The position numbers were made by a program, and so were the translations under genes. This document shows positions 43,666 to 54,917 of a stretch of DNA of 64,000 nucleotides, piece by piece. The stretch comes from Siphonodentalium dalli (taxonomy: Eukaryota; Mollusca; Scaphopoda; Gadilida; Siphonodentaliidae). Location of the stretch: assembly GCA_032622095.1 (NCBI GenBank), contig CP136064.1, forward strand, positions 179,276,011 to 179,340,010, in the 5' to 3' direction. The notes beneath the pieces were generated by a model. It ran no database searches and was not told the DNA's origin. It worked only from the letters and a program-made list of their open reading frames with translations. Every line of letters begins with the position of its first letter. Positions within the stretch are counted from its first letter, which is position 1.

Positions 43666-43767
43666 TTTGATGACACAGCGCATAATGCATCCTTTTTTCC
43701 CATGCTTCAAACTGGCGTTGAAACTCTTGGACAAACATACTTCTATTCTCCTTGCTATGTATTATTG
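43666..43767 (+). CDS. Candidate exon of an unrecognised + strand gene
   Basis: Acceptor CTTGATTTGCATGCAG, donor TTATTG/GTAAAT, 34 codons, phase 0 at both ends. The product includes FDDTAHNASFFPMLQTGVET and YFYSPCYVLL. The - strand is also open here (HGKKGCIMRCVIKLHANQGE, ending at donor GCAAAG/GTAATT), so strand is uncertain. Confidence 0.3.
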
Positions 43768-43807
43768 GTAAATTATGGACTATTCAATCATGCTTTTATT
43801 GTTTAAT

Positions 43808-44235
43808 TAGAGCACAATCCCATTGTTGCAACCGTTCCCTGATTTTTGGTAAAGCACACCGATTCCCAAGGCTGGCGAATGAATAGTTCAATGATTATCC
43901 CATTGTTAGGCACACGCAACTCAAAACAGACAAATCGCACGGGCACTTCGAAGTATCTTCAATTACCAGAGGCCGCAGGGGCACGAACGGCGCTCTGCTT
44001 CCCCCAAACACACTGTCATTATACGCCGTTACTATTTATGCATCTCTAATATACTAAGCAGGCACATATATAGGGACGGCGTAAAAGGGGGAGTGCGGGT
44101 GGGGGATGCATGTCCTCTTGTATAATAACTGAAGCTACATTGAAACGACCGCGCGATTTGTTTGTTAAGAGTGGCGCGTGTCGAACAATGGGATATCACT
44201 GAAATATTAGTTTGCCAGCCTTGGGAATTGGGTGT
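43808..44235. repeat. Repeat family M, second copy, partly palindromic
   Basis: Starts TAGAGCACAATCCCATTG like 31463. Its right end is the inverse of AAAGCACACCGATTCCCAAG, so the two ends can pair. The centre differs from the first copy. Confidence 0.65.
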
Positions 44236-44545
44236 GATTTACCAAAAATACAATATATATACATGTATATATATATATACATCAACAGGACGAACGGAGG
44301 GGTGGCAATAGTAACACATGCATTGGTTGAATTATTTATTAACTAGTAGAATAATTTCATTTATTATAATTATTCCACAAAACTAATCCAGTTCCGAAAA
44401 TATTCTCAGGACCACTAATCCAACGATGAAACTAAACGAATTAACATTTACATTTAGAACCACTAAATAGTGATATATCCAATAATCCAACAGAATCACC
44501 ACTTCACTATATAGCGCTCCACATATCCGATATAACTAACAACAG

Positions 44546-44588
44546 AACTTGTATCTGGAGAATCTGGAGGAACCAATGGACTATTATG
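44546..44588 (+). CDS. Candidate short exon of the unrecognised + strand gene
   Basis: 43 nt, acceptor TATAACTAACAACAG, donor TATG/GTAGTA. It codes for NLYLENLEEPMDYY. It enters in phase 0 and leaves in phase 1, which fits both the candidate at 43666-43767 and the exon at 49002. Very short, so chance is possible. Confidence 0.25.
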
Positions 44589-44589
44589 G

Positions 44590-46500
44590 TAGTAATTTTG
44601 TCCCAGAGAGAAATGACTTTGTTCTCATATACCTGTATGCATATGTCCCAACAGCCTATTTAAAGAATATTTACTGATTATAACAGGGGGGGGGTCGCGG
44701 AAATTTTTTACATATATAGGGCGAAAAAAATGTTTTTGCCCTTTCGGGGACCCACCACCCCTCTACCTGCAATTTTTTTCTTTTTTTTCCGCCCAATTTT
44801 TGGGACCCACCCCCCAAAATCTTACAAAAAACATAAAATATAAACCAAATCAAAGCCTAGCAAAGAATTGTTCCATTTCTTATTATTTAATACTATTCCC
44901 AGCATTTTAGTAAACCTCTAAACTGCTCTAAAGGGAGATAATTCTATTAGTATAAAATGTGGAAATGCTGAACGCATGCACTTAAAAACATTGGGCATAA
45001 TGCCATAAAACATAATAATTACGAGGTAATACATTTCCTGATATCCTCAATAACTCCATATTCTTTTATATAACAATAGTATAAGATGTTTTAGAGTCAA
45101 GGCCCAATAGTAATACTGTAGTAATGAGGGGTAGAACAAATTTCATCTGGGACCCAAGCCAAGGAAAGTCACACTCACAGCAGCTCAGTCTAAATACATG
45201 TATGTATGTCATGTTGGTTTGCAGATTGACATATACCAATATTAGCGAAAAATTGGTAGTATTATTAACTTATTATCAGAGTATAAAGTTTAGTTTAAAG
45301 CCAGCAGAGATATATCCAAGCCACGGTCACCTTGTACAAACCGTCTGTATACATGTAGGTTCCCCCTGTGCAATGTGGTTTACTGGACGTATCACATGGA
45401 AACCCATTATAAGAACAAGCATCCTGGATCAGACTGTTCAGTTGAGATATGTGACTCTGAGAAAGTTTGCATGAAGAGAGTTGCATAGATTACCTGTGCA
45501 GTTTGATCCAGGTTAGTATGATTTATAATTAGTTTCAAGAACAAAGTTCATATTAGTCATGTTTATATTCTAGCTTTATGTTGCATATGGAATAAGTTGA
45601 GACTTTAATACCAAAAGCTACTTTTATAGTTACATTGCTCTATCCTGCTATATCCTAAATTGAATATCAAAGCAACCAATAATGAACAAACAACTAATAA
45701 TTACAATACCATATGTATTGGCAGTCAAATAACTGGAACTCCAAGATATACTACCTTATTACATGTATATGTACAGTACCTAACTGCTTAGACTTGTGAA
45801 TAATAACTGTGGTTGATTTAATATCACAAAAGGCTAAGTTTTCATATTGTTATCCAAATAGTATGAACTTTTTGTATGAGTTATTTTGTTTTATAGTTTT
45901 AAACCAGTGGAATATAGTGGAACTGTTATTTTTGTTTGTATCATCAAGTTTATCTTGATAACAAATAATATCCATTATGTGGATTAAGAACAGAAGATGG
46001 TAATCATTTCATAATTATGCTTATATAATATATCTTTCATCCGTCGAAATCTGGTACATTAATTTTGACATACATCAGCATACATACACCCCTAAATGGT
46101 AGTTAGTTCTGGTTAGTATGTTTTAAATAGCATAGTGTGTCATATGGTTGATATTAACAGATTACATGAGCACAAAAACAGTGATTTTAAGTGGAGGAAA
46201 AAATTTGCATTTTTGGTCATTTACGCATTTTTTCCGGGTGAAATGACCCACCCACCCCCGCCTCATATATGGAATTTTTGTGCGCGACCCCCCCTGATTA
46301 TAATGGTGTTCTTACTCACTATAATGGTTTTATAAATGGGCTCTGTGTTGCATAATAATTATGGGATCATCGAAGGGTGATATTTGGGGTGTAAATTGAA
46401 CTCCAGCCTTTATGACTTCTCCCTGATAAGTCCACTTCTTCCTAATAACCAAATGGGGAGAAGTGACTTCTCACAATTTGATACCTCTTGGCTGGTCTAT
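44590..46500. repeat. Repeat family N, copy interrupted by a hAT element
   Basis: Parts 44590-44683 and 46296-46500 correspond to one continuous copy at 60365-60660 ('tgcatatgtccc..acagc', 'ctgattataatggtgt', 'ataaatgggct', 'gagaagtgacttctc'). Confidence 0.8.
44684..46295. mobile_element. hAT-like element (TIR CAGGGGGGGGTCGCG)
   Basis: The left end is CAGGGGGGGGTCGCG and the right end CGCGACCCCCCCT. A perfect 8-bp duplication, GATTATAA, lies at 44676-44683 and 46296-46303. The uninterrupted family N copy at 60365-60660 has a single GATTATAA at the same place, which proves the insertion boundaries. No transposase. A - strand frame at 45295-45486 (Cys-containing, CSYNGFPCDTSSKPHC) is unexplained. 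Confidence 0.9.
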
Positions 46501-46659
46501 AGTAATGGGCTGAACTACAGCATTGATAAGGATGAGGACTTTATAACATGGAGGGCAGTATGATATATGATGTGAACATCGGTTGGCTTAACTGTGGATC
46601 AATATGACTAGGTCATTATGATGTTGACATCTGTGATCTGTTGTGGTGGTTATGACCCC

Positions 46660-48240
46660 TGATGAAAAATTGTAAATGAAAGTGTCAATGACACTGTAGC
46701 TCAACTTGGGAAAGGGAATAATTTAATGTGTTACTGTCGATGGAGTGATCAAGAATGTGGAAAGTTGAATGTCTAATACTAGTTTATCAACATGAAAAGA
46801 TATATATATACATGTATATAAAAGTAAAATCTAAGATGGTTGCTGGCAGCTATGTTTTCCAACAATTCAAAAATATTTGATAGCTTTAGTCATGCAAAGA
46901 GTAGAATCCAAAATGGCCACTGGCAGCCATGTTTTAATGCCGAATAACCCCAAAATGACTCGGTTCCCATCTACATGTCAATTTCAACAGCCATGACAAA
47001 TTTTATGATGATCAGACTAAAGGTACGACCTGTAGCCCGTGCTAAAGGATTTAGTCATACAAAGAGTAAAATCTAAGATGGCTGCCAGCAGCCATGTTTT
47101 TTGGCCGAATGACCCCAAAATTACTCGTTCCCATCTACAAGTCAATATTAACACCCACGACAAATGTCTTGATGATCAGATGAACAGTACGACCTGTAGC
47201 CCGTGCTAATAGATTGAATTTTGAAATCCAAGATGGCCACTGGCGGCCATGTTTTTTGTCCTAATGACCCCAAAATGACTCGTTCCCATCGACATTCCAA
47301 TTTCAACAGCCATGACAAATTTCATGATGATCAGACTAAAGGTACGACCTGTAGCCCGTGCTAAAGAATTTAGTCATACAAAGAGTAAAATCCAAGATGG
47401 CTGCTGGTGGCCATGTTTTTTGGCCGAATGACCCCAAAATTACTCGTTCCCATCTACATGTCAATATTAACATCCATGACAAATTTCATGATGATCAGGC
47501 AAAGAGTACGACCTGTGGCCCGTGCTAATGGATTAAATTTAGAAATCAAAGATGGCCACTGGCGGCCATGTTTTTTGTCCTAATGACCCCAAAATGACTC
47601 GTTCCCATCGACATTCCAATTTCAACAGCCATGACAAATTTCATGATGATCAGACTAAAGGTACGACCTGTAGCCCGTGCTAAAGGATTTAGTCATACAA
47701 AGAGTAAAATCCAAGATGGCAGCTGGCGGTCATGTTTTTTGGCTGAATGACCCAAAAATGACTCGTTCCCATCTACATGTCATTGTTAACATCCATGACA
47801 AATTTTATGATGATCAGACTAAAGGTACGACCTGTAGCCCGTGCTAAAGAATTTAGTCATACAAAGAGTAAAATCCAAGATGGCTGCTGGTGGCCATGTT
47901 TTTTGGCCGAATGACCCCAAAATTACTCGTTCCCATCTGCATGTCAATATTAACATCCATGACAAATTTCATGATGATCAGGCAAAGAGTACGACCTGTG
48001 GCCCGTGCTAATGGATTAAATTTAGAAATCAAAGATGGCCGCTGGCGGCCATGTTTTTTGTCCTAATGACCCCAAAATGACTCGTTCCCATCTACATGTC
48101 AATGTCAACATCCATGACAAATTTCATAATAATCGGACCAAAGGTACGAACTGTAGCCCGTGCTAAAGGAAATTGTTGACGAATCACGCACACACACACA
48201 CACGCACGACGGATACCAAGCCATGGCAATAGCTCAAACT
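46660..48240. repeat. Repeat family F array, about eight units of 155-165 bp
   Basis: Units start near 46907, 47068, 47224, 47388, 47543, 47707, 47870 and 48027. They share 'aatccaagatggc', 'ccatgttttttggcc', 'gactcgttcccatctacatg', 'gacaaatttcatgatgatca' and 'acgacctgtagcccgtgcta'. A block of about 482 bp (three units, 47388 onward) is repeated nearly exactly from 47870. The left flank has 'gtcaatgacactgtagctca'; the right flank is (CA)n followed by 'gataccaagccatggcaata'. Confidence 0.85.
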
Positions 48241-48269
48241 TTACAAAGAAATAAGGGATTACATGTATA

Positions 48270-48478
48270 CAGTAATGCCCTAAATAATCGACTCCTTAAC
48301 CACAGCAGAATTATGGGTAATTTTTCAGGATTTAGTCGGAAATAAGGCTTGTTGCAATTCATCGGAAAGCTCTCACTGAGAGCTTTCCCATGAATGGCAA
48401 CAAGCCATATTTCCAAATCCTGAAAAGTTACCCATAATTCTGCTGTGGTTATGGAGTCGATTATTTAGGGCATTACTG
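48270..48478. mobile_element. Family A MITE, copy 8
   Basis: Full-length hairpin with TA flanks. Confidence 0.92.
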
Positions 48479-49001
48479 TATGTGGTCAAATGTTATGCAC
48501 AATAGAGAACTACATTTACGATATGTATTTGTTACAAAAAATAGGGGATCTCCCACAAAACTTCTGAAAAATCACTCGCGTGAATTCCTGACCTTCGCTA
48601 TTAGCAGTTTACTGTCAAGAGTTCGCAAACATAAATCCTGTGACCAGTATGTTCATGTGCAATGACGAACTTCTGTCAACAAAATGTGTATTTGTTTATG
48701 CCGCAGTAAGCCAAACATCCAATAAATTTATTTCGGACTCTTGATTTCTCTTAATGTTTGGACAATTGAGCACTTTGGATTAATATTAATATGGATCATA
48801 TATATATAATTGTAAGCAATTATTACATGGCCCGATTCAACTAAGTTTATAGTAATCATGGCTTTATGCTCAGAAATGCTGTGGAGATCAGCCGGTTGAA
48901 ATTTGGAATTTATAAGGATCACGGCTGTATAATGTGAAAATCAATGGGTGGATCTTTGTGATTGTAAAGTATCAGTTTTTTGTGTGGACATTTCTGGGCA
49001 G

Positions 49002-49166
49002 AACTGGTGAATTTGGCCCCCAATATCTCCTCACGATACACTGATCATGTCTATTGGATTCTTGTCCAAAACATACTAGCTCTATACATGACACTACTGC
49101 CTCAACCATCCAATCAGTATATTCTGAAGCAGCATTTGTGTGACAACTTCAAGGATTGTGTTACTG
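49002..49166 (+). CDS. Well-supported exon of an unrecognised + strand gene
   Basis: Acceptor after a T-rich tract (CATTTCTGGGCAG), donor ACTG/GTAATT, 165 nt, phase 1 at both ends. The product includes LVNLAPNISSRYTDHVYWIL, VQNILALYMTLLPQPSNQYI and LKQHLCDNFKDC: amphipathic helices as in an alpha-helical repeat protein. The opposite strand is interrupted by stops. I faintly associate it with the C-terminal helical region of MMS22L from memory, but an upstream region large enough for the rest of such a protein is not visible, so I give no name. Confidence 0.6.
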
Positions 49167-49194
49167 GTAATTTTTATGTTTACCCATACCATAG

Positions 49195-49560
49195 TATGGT
49201 AAACATAGTGTCGTTGCACGGATTGACCACTCGTCGTTCGTCCGTCTGTCTACAGGTCTGTCCGTAGACACTTTACGAGTAATGCGATAACTCAAACATT
49301 TTGTATATGGTTTTCTCAGCCCAAAATACAGATCGAGTTAAAATTTGGGTTTGATCCGAGATTTTGTTACAGAGTTATGGCCCTTTTTCAACTTAGAATT
49401 CACGCATTCTGCCATAACTCAAACATTTTTTATTGGAACCAAATTTGGTATGTGAGTTTCACAGCCCAAAATACAGATAGAGTTCAAATATGGGTTTGAT
49501 CCGATTAATTTTAAAGGAGTTATGACCCTTTTTCGAAAAATAAATTGAAAAAAAAAATCG
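49195..49560. repeat. Repeat family H, copy
   Basis: Opens with ATAGTATGGTAAACATAGTG and TCGTCCGTCTGTC, then two units with 'agagttatggccctttttca' and 'gggtttgatccgattaattt'. It starts inside the intron about 30 bp after the exon at 49002-49166. Confidence 0.65.
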
Positions 49561-49964
49561 ATTTAAAAAAAAAATTACTTTTAACTTTTATAATAATTAT
49601 TAAAAAAATGTCATTGACATTTGTTTTCATTTAGATATTGATGATTATGATAAAAGTTGATAAAAAGATTTCCAATGTGTCCCTTTAATTTTTTAAAATA
49701 ATTAAAAAGTTTTTAAGTTAAACAAATTTGAAAAACTAACACCATTATAACTCTGCCAAGGGTACCCTGAATCACCACACCAAATTTGATTAAATCGGTC
49801 CAAAATCTTGTGTTATGTACTGGTAAATCTGTTCGGAGCAACATTAAATCCAATTCACCAATTGCCTTTGGACTACTTAGCTATTGATAAGGCTATATTA
49901 TTTTCTTATGTCTCTTATGCCAATGTGCAAATAATCTGATAAAGAAGGCTATGGTATCTAATTT

Positions 49965-50578
49965 AAAACAAGAGGTGTGCACTCGAGTGCTAGCATACCC
50001 CCACCGTGGCAAATTCAACCCGCATTATCCGTAAACTCAACCAAAAAGATTTTGAACTTTAAATAAAAATTTTGGACTAATAACATCGATATGGTGTCAT
50101 AAGAAGCTTGTACAGAAAAATTTATTCAAATCGGTTCATATTTGTTAAAGTTATTAAGTCAGACAGAATTTTCTAAGTCAAAATATGTAGAAAATGAGGT
50201 GTAATATTACGAAAAACAGTCTGAGCCAATCCCTAGCCGCACCATGTTGAGAGGGTATTGTGAGAAGCATGTATACCAAAAATTATTGAAATCGGTTCAT
50301 ATTTGTTAAAGTTATTAAGTCGGACAGAATTTTCTAAGTCAAAATAAGTCGAAAAAGAGGCATAACTTGAAAAAAAAAACAGTCGGACCGAACCGCAATT
50401 AGCATCATGCGGAGAGACCGTCCTAAGGAGATTGCATACAAAAAATTGTTGAAATCGGTTCATAGTTGTTCGAGTTATGAGGTCGGACGGACGGACAAAC
50501 GGAAGGAGAAAACGGATGGACAGACGCAGTCAATCCAGTATACCCCCATTTTCTTCGAAAGTGGGGGTATAATAAAGA
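49965..50578 (+). repeat. Repeat family J, + copy of an inverted pair
   Basis: Three units with 'gaaatcggttcatatttgtt' and 'taagtcggacagaattttct', ending in GGTCGGACGGACGGACAAAC and 'ccattttcttcgaaagtggg'. The mirror copy is at 50957-51380. Confidence 0.8.
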
Positions 50579-50886
50579 TTCAACAATAAACATCACATGA
50601 TATTAACAGTAGACATCTCTGCTGCAGAGTTATATCTTCAGATGGTCTGATATCATTATAATTGTTATTGGTTTAATAGAGAGGTCAGTGTTCAACATAA
50701 ACAATTCCTGTGATATTTTGACAGCTCTGCTATATAATTGATATTAATGGGTCAGTGGTGAGGTTGCTTATCTGTATACTAGGACACATTATTATTATAA
50801 ACTTAAATTGGACTCTCTTAACCCAAGTATTCCATGTCCAGGTCACACCTACACATTTAACCCATGGGCTTGCTGGCTGTGGCGGT

Positions 50887-50942
50887 TTAGCATTACAGAT
50901 CCTGTACTAGTGCATTCTCTTATATAAATGCCAGTGACCCAT
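50887..50942. mobile_element. MITE family B, fragment
   Basis: Only GATCCTGTACTAGTGCATTC and TCTTATATAAATGCCAGTGA remain, cut by the J copy. Confidence 0.5.
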
Positions 50943-50956
50943 AAATTCCAATAATT

Positions 50957-51380
50957 ATAACCCCCACTTTCGAAGAAAATGGGGGTATACTGGATTGACT
51001 GCGTCTGTCCGTCTGTCACGCTTTCTCCGTCCGACCTCATAACTCGAACAACTATGAACCGATTTCAACAATTTTTTGTATGCAATCTCCTTAGGATGGT
51101 CTCTCCGCATGATGCTAATTTTTTTCGACTTATTTTGACTTAGAAAATTCTGTCCGACTTAATAACTTTAACAAATATGAACCGATTTCGATAATTTTTG
51201 GTATACATGCTTCTCACAATACCCTCTCTACATGATGCGGCTAGGGATTGGCTCAGACTGTTTTTCGTAATATTACACCTCATTTTCGACTTATTTTGAC
51301 TTAGAAGAAAAATTCTGTCTGGCTTAATAACTTTAACAAATATGAACCGATTTGAATAATTTTGTTTTGTGTTATGTACA
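50957..51380 (-). repeat. Repeat family J, - copy of an inverted pair
   Basis: Starts CCCCCACTTTCGAAGAAAAT and reads as the reverse complement of 50100-50578 with few differences. With its partner it forms an inverted repeat of roughly 400-bp arms and about 380-bp spacer. Confidence 0.8.
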
Positions 51381-51596
51381 TTTGTCTATAATAGTACATA
51401 ACAGTATACTCTATAATTCAACACCAAAACTCTCATTTATCCGATCATATTAAATTTTTATCGCCAAGGGATGGGTTAACATCTGCCGATCGTGATCGGC
51501 CTCTCGTTGTTATAGCTTTTAATGAGTTATTTATTAAAAATCTAACTTTATGAGTGTTCTATTTATACCAGTGGTATGGTCTTTGTTACTAGAATG

Positions 51597-52030
51597 AGTC
51601 AATGACACTATAGCTCAACTTGGAGAGGGGATGTCATACATTACAGTCAATGGAGTGATAAAGAATGCTTTAAATGTTTAAGCAATATCAGTGGTCAACC
51701 TGAAGAGCCATATGAAGTTTGGGATTGCGTACTGAAGTATTCAATCATGCAAAGAGTAAAATCCAAGATGCTGCTGGCAGCCATGTTTTTCATCGAAAAT
51801 TGTTCAAATTCAATAGCTCCCATCTAGAGGTAATCCCAAACAAGCCTGTAAAGTTTCAAAAACAATTCAGGGTGTTCGATGGATTCACATGAAATCCAAG
51901 GTTGCTGCTGAAGTTTTGTGATGATCGGATGAAAGATGTGACCTGTAGGGTGTGCTAACGGAAAATGTTGACAGACGGCCTTCAGACGACCAACCCAATG
52001 TTTTAGTTGAGCTTAAAAAAATAAAAGGTC
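51597..52030. repeat. Repeat family F/G, single copy
   Basis: 'gtcaatgacactatagctca', 'atgcaaagagtaaaatccaa' and 'gtgacctgtagggtgtgcta' match the array at 46660-48240. Confidence 0.7.
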
Positions 52031-52059
52031 GCAGACCACATGTCCCCCGACTCGAGTGG

Positions 52060-52760
52060 TAAACTTCATGATTGGATTTGTTAGAAGGATACTATTTGCA
52101 ACAATGTTATACAGTATATAGAAGTTGCAAACCACCGCAAAATTTCTTGGACAACCCGATGAACAAATGCATGCAAACGCGACAAAAATGATATTTTTGT
52201 ATTAGCTATATAGATGTTGCAAATCACCAACATTTAGGAACAATATCCCAGAGTTTCAAATCTCTACATTTAAAACTGTAGGAAGAGTTGATTACACCAT
52301 GAAGGTACCCAATCTCATCCAAAAGGCAAAAATGTTCCAAATTTTCTAAGACGAAAACCCCCCAAAAATATGGAAAAAATTATATTTTTGATTAGCTATA
52401 TAGATGTTGCAAATCACCAACATGTTAGGAACAATATCCCAGAGTTTCAAATCTCTACATTTAAAACTGTAGGAGGAGTTGATTACACCATGAAGGTACC
52501 CAATCTCATCCAAAAGGCAAAAATGTTCCAAATTTTCTAAGTCGAAAACCCCCCCAAAAATATGGAAAACATTATATTTTTGATTAGCTATATAGATGTT
52601 GCAAATCACCAACATGTTAGGAACAATATCCCAGAGTTTCAAATCTCTACGTTGAAAACTGTAGGAGGAGTTGATTACACCATGAAGGTACCCAATCTCG
52701 GACGGACGGACGAGGGTCATTTCTATAGTCCTCCGACGGAAACGTCGGGGGACAAAAAGG
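52060..52760. repeat. Repeat family K, three units of about 190 bp
   Basis: Units start ATTAGCTATATAGATGTTGC at 52201, 52391 and 52583. Ends are 'catgtcccccgactcgag' and 'ccgacggaaacgtcggggga', with GACGGACGGACGAGG before the right end. The long - strand frame here (52346-52720) is the repeat read twice. Confidence 0.85.
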
Positions 52761-52935
52761 GCAATAACACTGGTGAAAATTGGCGGGCGGAATTCGAACT
52801 TGACCTGTATTTTGTGCTAGTAAAAACCCACATACCAAATTTCAATTCATTCAGTTGAGACAGGTGTATAAAACTGCAGACTTCATAGTTCCATGTGTGT
52901 GGTTAAGACATGCTGTAGAATTCACTCTCAGCCTA

Positions 52936-53148
52936 CAGGAATGCCCTATGTAATCGACCTCTTAACCACAGCAGAATTATGGGTAACTTTTCATGATTTA
53001 GTCAGAAATATGGCTTGTTGCCATTCATCGGAAAGCTCTTGGGGAGAGCTTTCCGGTGAATGGCAACAATCCATATTTCCGACTAAATCATGAAAAGTTA
53101 CCCATAATTCTGCTGTGGTTAAGAAGTTGATTACTTAGGGCATTACTG
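52936..53148. mobile_element. Family A MITE, copy 9
   Basis: Ends CAGGAATGCCCTATG and AGGGCATTACTG; full stem. Confidence 0.9.
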
Positions 53149-53539
53149 TATATTTACGGTGCCGTAGATAAGACACTTCGTTCATCATTTCATCAGTAAA
53201 ACTCTCCAACTTGAATAATTCTTTCCTGGCAGATTCCCAGGGGTATGAAAACAAAAAACAATCTTACTCTTTTTTTTAATTTTTATAGTTATATGTACAA
53301 TTTCATGCCTTGTAAGGCAGTTATTGTATTTTTAATTATGGAATACATGGCATCTCCAGTTGAATTTTATGTCAGTTATGGGTTTCTGTGTCACCTAATG
53401 AAAAAGAATTATGTCACTAAGACATTTATCTGATTGACACATCGATAATGTGAGAACAGAACATACCATTGATTAAATAATCATCATGTCACTCAAAAAC
53501 AATCTCCAAGTCATATCTGCCTTAGTAATATCGGATATA

Positions 53540-53751
53540 CAGTAATGCCCTAAATAATCGACTCCTTAACCACAGCAGAATTATGGGTAATTTTTCAGGA
53601 TTTAGTCAAAATATGGCTTGTTGCCATTCATCGGAAAGCTCTCACTGAGAGTTTTCCGATGAATGGCAACAAGCCATATTTCTGACCAAATCCTGAAAAA
53701 TTACCCATAATTCTGCTGTGTTTAAGGAGTCGATTATTTAGGGCATTACTG
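53540..53751. mobile_element. Family A MITE, copy 10
   Basis: Full-length hairpin with TA flanks. Confidence 0.92.
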
Positions 53752-54703
53752 TACTATTGTAATACGGAAAGATTGGTTCCCACATACTATTGCACATGTA
53801 CATGTATATAAGGAATTTCATCTTGTAATAAAATACATTCTCTGGTCAGGTTTGTCTGTACAAACTTTCACAATCCAGTTTAGCCTAGAAATTTGACCAG
53901 AATCAACCAATATGTTGTCATACAGATATTCTCAAAATAAGTTTCTCCTCTACCGTGTTGACACCAGCTCAAGACAGCATTGAATAATAACCATCAATGC
54001 AATTTTGCGTTAACACAATTTGTTTCCAATGTTGCTTCAGTGTGGTGCGCACAACACATTGGAACTCCCATCACCACATAACGTTGTATTCATCTGAAAC
54101 CTGTGTTAAAGGAATCATATAATTCGATATATGTATCAAATTAAATTTTCTTGATTATTTCATTGTGAATTAGATAATATGTTCAAACCAGGCTACAACA
54201 AACTAGAAACACAACAAACCTTAAGTGAACCTGAAATTTGATTTTGAGTCACATATGAGAATACCATTACAATGGTGTAACAAATGATATGCGAGTGCAA
54301 CAACAAAATCTTGAAATGCGTTAATCCCATTCATTAAAGATAACTCTAAATTGCAGCATGGTCTATAATGTTATGCATCGACAGTTTCCAGTGATTCCTG
54401 GATAAACTACGACAAGTTTTTTGTGCAGTTCTGTTTACATTATTGAATCACTTTTCGATGAATTATTTAGGTGTAAGTCTGAACGTATATATAGCATAGC
54501 CATATTATTTCATTACTCAGAGCACTATTGTTAATACCTTGAGAGCTGTCGCCAAAATTGCTTGGAATTTTTCAATCATCTGACTGCCAGTTGCTCATAT
54601 GACCTTTGGAGGGTTCATGTGATGTCAGGAGGCCACTATTATTATATTGATAAAGGGGAGCTCCAGTCCGCATATTTAGCAGTTCAGTTGGTGATAATTA
54701 AGT
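53752..54703. other. No gene or repeat recognised
   Basis: AT-rich sequence between two family A copies. I see no convincing exon. Confidence 0.4.
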
Positions 54704-54917
54704 ACAGTAATGCCCTAAATAATCGACTCCTTAACCACAGCAGAATTATGGGTAATTTTTCAGGATTTAGTCTGAAATATGGCTTGTTGACATTCATCGG
54801 AAAGCTCTCATTGATCGCTTTCCGATGAATGACAACACGCCATATTTCCGACTAAATCCTGAAAAATTACCCATAATTCTGCTGTGGTTAAGGAGTAGAT
54901 TATTTAGGGCATTACTG
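54704..54917. mobile_element. Family A MITE, copy 11
   Basis: Full-length hairpin with TA flanks. Confidence 0.92.

Noticed and set aside
46855-48180. A CRISPR-like array (regular repeats)
   Set aside because: Units are about 160 bp, diverged and without unique spacers, in a spliced eukaryotic genome.
52346-52720. A 124-codon protein on the - strand
   Set aside because: It repeats the same peptide twice because it reads through 190-bp tandem DNA units.
54562-54828. An exon ending in a family A MITE
   Set aside because: The frame is a chimera of flank and MITE sequence; the same peptide arises at 48160-48345.
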